Assembly: GCF_004078655.1 (NCBI RefSeq)
Contig: NZ_RZNC01000001.1
Coordinates: 124,001 to 188,000 of the forward strand
DNA: 64,000 bases
Direction of reading: 5' to 3'
From: Labedella populi
GTDB lineage: Bacteria > Actinomycetota > Actinomycetes > Actinomycetales > Microbacteriaceae
The translations under genes and the position numbers were made by a program. The notes under the pieces were generated by a model that was not told where the DNA came from, did not search any database, and saw only the letters and a program-made list of their open reading frames with translations. Positions 60,927-64,000 of this stretch are shown piece by piece. Each line of letters begins with the position of its first letter. Position 1 is the first letter of the stretch.

Positions 60927-62249
60927 GTGTCAGACCAGAGCATCCCCCGCTCACCGGGCAACAACCTCGACCCCTGGTATGCGAACTACGCCGAACGCAC
61001 GTCGGGCCTCGCGGCCAGCGAGGTCCGGGCCCTGTTCGCCGTCGCCAGCCGCCCCGAAGTCGTGTCGCTCGCGGGCGGCATGCCCTTCGTGTCGGCGCTC
61101 CCCGCGGAATTCATCACGGGATCGCTCGAAAAGGTCATGCGTGAGCAAGGCGGGGCCGCCCTGCAGTACGGCTCCGGTGCGGGTCAGCCGGCCCTCCGCG
61201 AGCAGATCCTCGAGGTCATGGCCCTCGAGGGCATCCGGGGCACCGTCGACAACGTCGTGACGACGACGGGCTCCCAGCAGGCGCTCGACCTCGTCACGAA
61301 GCTCTTCATCGATCCGGGGGACGTCATCCTCGCCGAGGCGCCGAGCTACGTGGGGGCGATCGGCGTCTTCCGTTCCTACCAGGCGAGCGTCGTGCACATC
61401 GCGATGGACGACGACGGGCTCAACCCGGACGCGTTGCGCGAAACGATCGCGCATCTCCGGGGCCAGGGTCGGCGTATCAAGTTCCTCTACACGATCCCGA
61501 ACTTCCACAATCCGGCGGGAGTGACCCTGTCGGCCGCTCGGCGCCCGGAGATCCTCGAGATCTGCCGGCAGAACGAGATCCTCGTGCTCGAGGACAACCC
61601 CTACGGACTCCTGCACTTCGACGAGAAGGCGCCTGACGCGCTTCGGTCGATCGACGAGAACGGTGTAATCTACCTCGGTTCGTTCTCGAAGACCCTCGCT
61701 CCCGGGTTCCGGGTCGGCTGGGCGCTCGCCCCCCACGCGATCCGCGAGAAGCTCATCCTCGCGGCCGAGTCCGCCGTGCTCTCGCCGAGCGCGTTCAGTC
61801 AGCTCACCGTGTCGGAGTACCTCGCCTCGACCGACTGGAAAGCCCAGATCGACACGTTCCGCGGCGTCTACAAGGCGCGCAAAGAGGCCATGGTCGCCGC
61901 GCTCGAGGAATACCTGCCCGACCTGTCCTGGACCGACCCCGACGGCGGCTTCTACGTCTGGCTCGCTCTCCCGGACCGCCTCGACTCGAAGCAGATGCTG
62001 CCGCGGGCGGTGAAGGAGCTCGTCGCCTACACGCCCGGTACCGCCTTCTTCGCCGACGGGCGTGGTCGTCATGCGATGCGGTTGTCGTTCTGCTACCCCA
62101 CGCCGGAGAACATCCGCGTCGGCATCCGCCGGCTCGCGACAGTCGTCAACGGCGAGCTCGACCTGCTCGACACCTTTGCAGGCACCGGACCGCTGCAGAT
62201 CGCCTCCCGTGATCTGCACGTCTCGGCCCCGCCGCCCGACCTCGACTGA
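60927..62249 (+). CDS. PLP-dependent aminotransferase, class I/II
   Basis: Fold-type I enzyme of 440 residues related to alpha-aminoadipate/2-aminobutyrate-type (LysN/ARO8-like) aminotransferases. LQYGSGAGQPALREQI, TTTGSQQALDLVTKLFI, FLYTIPNFHNPAGVTLSA and the catalytic Lys in YLGSFSKTLAPGFRVGWA are all in place. GTG start at 60927. Constantly adjacent to trxA/parB in Microbacteriaceae; substrate unknown. Confidence 0.92.
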   Translation: MSDQSIPRSPGNNLDPWYANYAERTSGLAASEVRALFAVASRPEVVSLAGGMPFVSALPAEFITGSLEKVMREQGGAALQYGSGAGQPALREQILEVMALEGIRGTVDNVVTTTGSQQALDLVTKLFIDPGDVILAEAPSYVGAIGVFRSYQASVVHIAMDDDGLNPDALRETIAHLRGQGRRIKFLYTIPNFHNPAGVTLSAARRPEILEICRQNEILVLEDNPYGLLHFDEKAPDALRSIDENGVIYLGSFSKTLAPGFRVGWALAPHAIREKLILAAESAVLSPSAFSQLTVSEYLASTDWKAQIDTFRGVYKARKEAMVAALEEYLPDLSWTDPDGGFYVWLALPDRLDSKQMLPRAVKELVAYTPGTAFFADGRGRHAMRLSFCYPTPENIRVGIRRLATVVNGELDLLDTFAGTGPLQIASRDLHVSAPPPDLD

Positions 62250-62303
62250 CGCCGCCACGCGCCCGCCCCTCGCGACCGTCACCACCCGGAGAGAGAACGA
62301 TCC

Positions 62304-63266
62304 ATGACCGACAACCGGAACCTCACCATCGTGGTCCTCGCGGGCGGAATCTCGCATGAGCGGGACGTGTCCCTTCGATCGGGCCGTCGCGTGGCGGACG
62401 AACTGACCGATGCCGGCCACCGCGCCATCCTCCGCGATCCCGGAGCCGGGATTCTCGACTGGATCGCCGAGACGGCCCCCGACGTCGTCTGGCCGGCTCT
62501 CCACGGCGCGAGCGGCGAAGACGGCGCGCTCCAGGCGCTGCTGCGCGGGCGCGGTATCTCGTACGTCGGATCGCACCCCGAAGCTGCGGGTCTCGCGTGG
62601 TCGAAGCCGACGGCCAAAGCGCTCGTCGCTCGCGCCGGTGTCGCGACACCGGCGTGGCTCGCGCTGCCACGCGAGACCTTCACCGAACTGGGCGCCGGCG
62701 CCGTCCTCGGCGAGGTCGCCCGGACGATCGGTACTCCGGCCGTCGTCAAGCCGTCCCAGGGCGGATCAGCGCAGGGCGTGACGATCGTGGACGATGCCGC
62801 GCAGTTACCGCGGGCCATGGTGGACGCCTACACCTACTCGGACGTCGCTCTCATCGAACGGAAGGTCGAGGGCACGGAGCTCGCCGTCACCGTCATCGAC
62901 ACGGCTGATGGTCCCCGGGCCCTTCCCGCCGTGGAGATCGAGCCGCTCTCGGGTGTCTACAGCTTCGAGGCTCGCTACAACGCGGGCGAGACCATCTTCT
63001 ACGCCCCGGCTCGAGTGAGCGATGCCGTCGCCGAGGCTGCAGCGGAGACGGCGATCGCGGTGCACGAGTTGCTCGGGCTCCGCCACATCTCCCGCGTGGA
63101 CCTCATCGTCGCCGCCGACGGCACTCCGTGGTTCCTCGAGGCGAACATGCTGCCCGGGCTCACCGAGACGTCCCTCGCCCCGCAGGCGATCGAAGCAGCA
63201 GGCCTCGAGCTCTCGAGTGTCTACTCGGAGCTCGCTCGCGCGGCTGCCATCGATTCGACGTCGTAG
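62304..63266 (+). CDS. D-alanine-D-alanine ligase-like ATP-grasp protein
   Basis: Protein of 320 residues. VVLAGGISHERDVSLRSGRR is the Ddl-type N-terminus, then WPALHGASGEDGALQALLRG, an ATP-grasp core with PAVVKPSQGGSAQGVTIV and a metal site in PWFLEANMLPGLTETSL. It is shorter by about 30-40 residues than Ddl proper and probably a paralogue near the origin; true D-Ala-D-Ala synthesis is not proved. ATG at 62304 with GGAGAGAGA ribosome site. Confidence 0.88.
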   Translation: MTDNRNLTIVVLAGGISHERDVSLRSGRRVADELTDAGHRAILRDPGAGILDWIAETAPDVVWPALHGASGEDGALQALLRGRGISYVGSHPEAAGLAWSKPTAKALVARAGVATPAWLALPRETFTELGAGAVLGEVARTIGTPAVVKPSQGGSAQGVTIVDDAAQLPRAMVDAYTYSDVALIERKVEGTELAVTVIDTADGPRALPAVEIEPLSGVYSFEARYNAGETIFYAPARVSDAVAEAAAETAIAVHELLGLRHISRVDLIVAADGTPWFLEANMLPGLTETSLAPQAIEAAGLELSSVYSELARAAAIDSTS

Positions 63267-63289
63267 CCGTTCCGATCAGGGCGACGTTC

Positions 63290-64000
63290 TCAGCCGCCGT
63301 AGCCCGGTTCGCCGATCTCCGCGAGGATCCGGTTCAGGTCCGCAATCGTGGCGAATTCAATGCTGATCTGGCCCTTCTTCGCTCCGAGGTTGATACGTAC
63401 CCGGGTGTTGAGCCGGTCACCCAAGTGTTCACCGACCTCATCGAGGTGTCCGCGACGACTTCCGGGTAGCGGCTTGGCCCGCTTCGGAGGAGCCGAGAAC
63501 TGGGCGGCCGCGGCTTCCGCAGCCCGGACCGACAGGTCCTCGTTGACGATCTTGTCGGCCAGCCGCTGCATCGATTCCGGGTCGCCGGTCGACAGGATGG
63601 CGCGTGCATGGCCGGCCGAGAGCACGCCGGCGGCGACGCGGATCTGCACCGCAGCAGGCAACTTGAGCAGCCGCAGGGTATTGGAGATCTGCGGGCGCGA
63701 TCGACCGATGCGCGTCGCGAGTTCCTCTTGAGTGATCCCGAAGTCGGCGAGCAACTGCTGGTACGCGGACGCCTCTTCGAGCGGGTTCAGCTGTGCGCGG
63801 TGCAGGTTCTCGAGCAGCGCGTCGCGCAGCATGTCCTCGTCGGCCGTCTCACGCACGATCGCCGGGATCGTCTCGAGGCCGGCCTCCTTGGAGGCGCGCA
63901 AGCGGCGCTCACCCATGATGAGCTCGTATGTGTCCGTGTCGGCGATGGCGCGGACGACGATGGGCTGAAGGACACCGAACTCACGAACCGAGTGGACGAG
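63290..64000 (-). CDS. parB: Chromosome partitioning protein ParB (5' end outside window)
   Basis: C-terminal 236 residues visible. The clamp-forming N-domain has [27 protein letters not shown] (ParB/RepB box) and [20 protein letters not shown]; the HTH is [20 protein letters not shown]; the C-terminal dimer domain is [20 protein letters not shown]. It binds parS near the origin and loads CTP-dependently. It is convergent with the ligase-like gene; parA should lie beyond the right edge. Confidence 0.95.
   Translation of the reverse strand, partial: LVHSVREFGVLQPIVVRAIADTDTYELIMGERRLRASKEAGLETIPAIVRETADEDMLRDALLENLHRAQLNPLEEASAYQQLLADFGITQEELATRIGRSRPQISNTLRLLKLPAAVQIRVAAGVLSAGHARAILSTGDPESMQRLADKIVNEDLSVRAAEAAAAQFSAPPKRAKPLPGSRRGHLDEVGEHLGDRLNTRVRINLGAKKGQISIEFATIADLNRILAEIGEPGYGG

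Overview
The window is high-GC actinobacterial chromosome, most likely from the family Microbacteriaceae (inferred from gene content and order, not from any search). The best anchor is the right end, where DUF6049 protein, murJ, trxB, trxA, a PLP aminotransferase, a D-Ala-D-Ala-ligase-like gene and parB occur in the order usual near the replication origin of this family. Many genes are coupled by 1-4 bp overlaps, and some start leaderless.

Layout. 1-4.6 kb: alpha-glucoside uptake (binding protein, two permeases) with a GH13 alpha-glucosidase. 4.6-12.5 kb: a MerR-type regulator, a decayed GPP34 gene, a PHB-depolymerase-like esterase, an ABC exporter, a CPBP protease and a small multidrug export protein, tied together by four near-identical promoters with a 19-bp spacer. 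12.5-36 kb: mostly housekeeping and metabolic genes (DUF4166, flavin-nucleotide binding, hydrolase, AfsR/SARP-like regulator, pentapeptide and zinc-binding proteins, amidohydrolase, SDR), a pair of divergent leaderless XRE regulators with an ImmA/IrrE peptidase, two NERD proteins, a Stealth sugar-phosphate transferase, Ppx/GppA, aldose epimerase, LLM oxidoreductase and a CpdA-like phosphodiesterase.

36-49.1 kb is an accessory island. It holds a truncated and frameshifted RHS gene with a small membrane protein behind it, a CoiA-like protein, a compact ubiquitin-like operon, an HNH protein, and a graveyard of mobile-element fragments (partition-like protein, frameshifted ORF, M23 peptidase tail, nucleotidyltransferase with an in-frame stop).

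The ubiquitin-like operon (about 45.9 down to 41.2 kb, minus strand) is the most interesting system: sigma-like HTH protein, HTH protein, ImmA/IrrE metallopeptidase with a zinc ribbon, a multiubiquitin-type Ubl without a diglycine end, an E1-like DUF6791-ThiF protein whose only cysteine lies in its N-terminal domain, and a DUF6527 protein with a Cys cluster. No E2, JAB or RING gene is visible.

49.1-64 kb returns to core chromosome: methyltransferase, VanZ, SDR and aldo/keto reductase divergent from a TetR regulator, then the origin-proximal cell-wall and thioredoxin cluster, ending inside parB.
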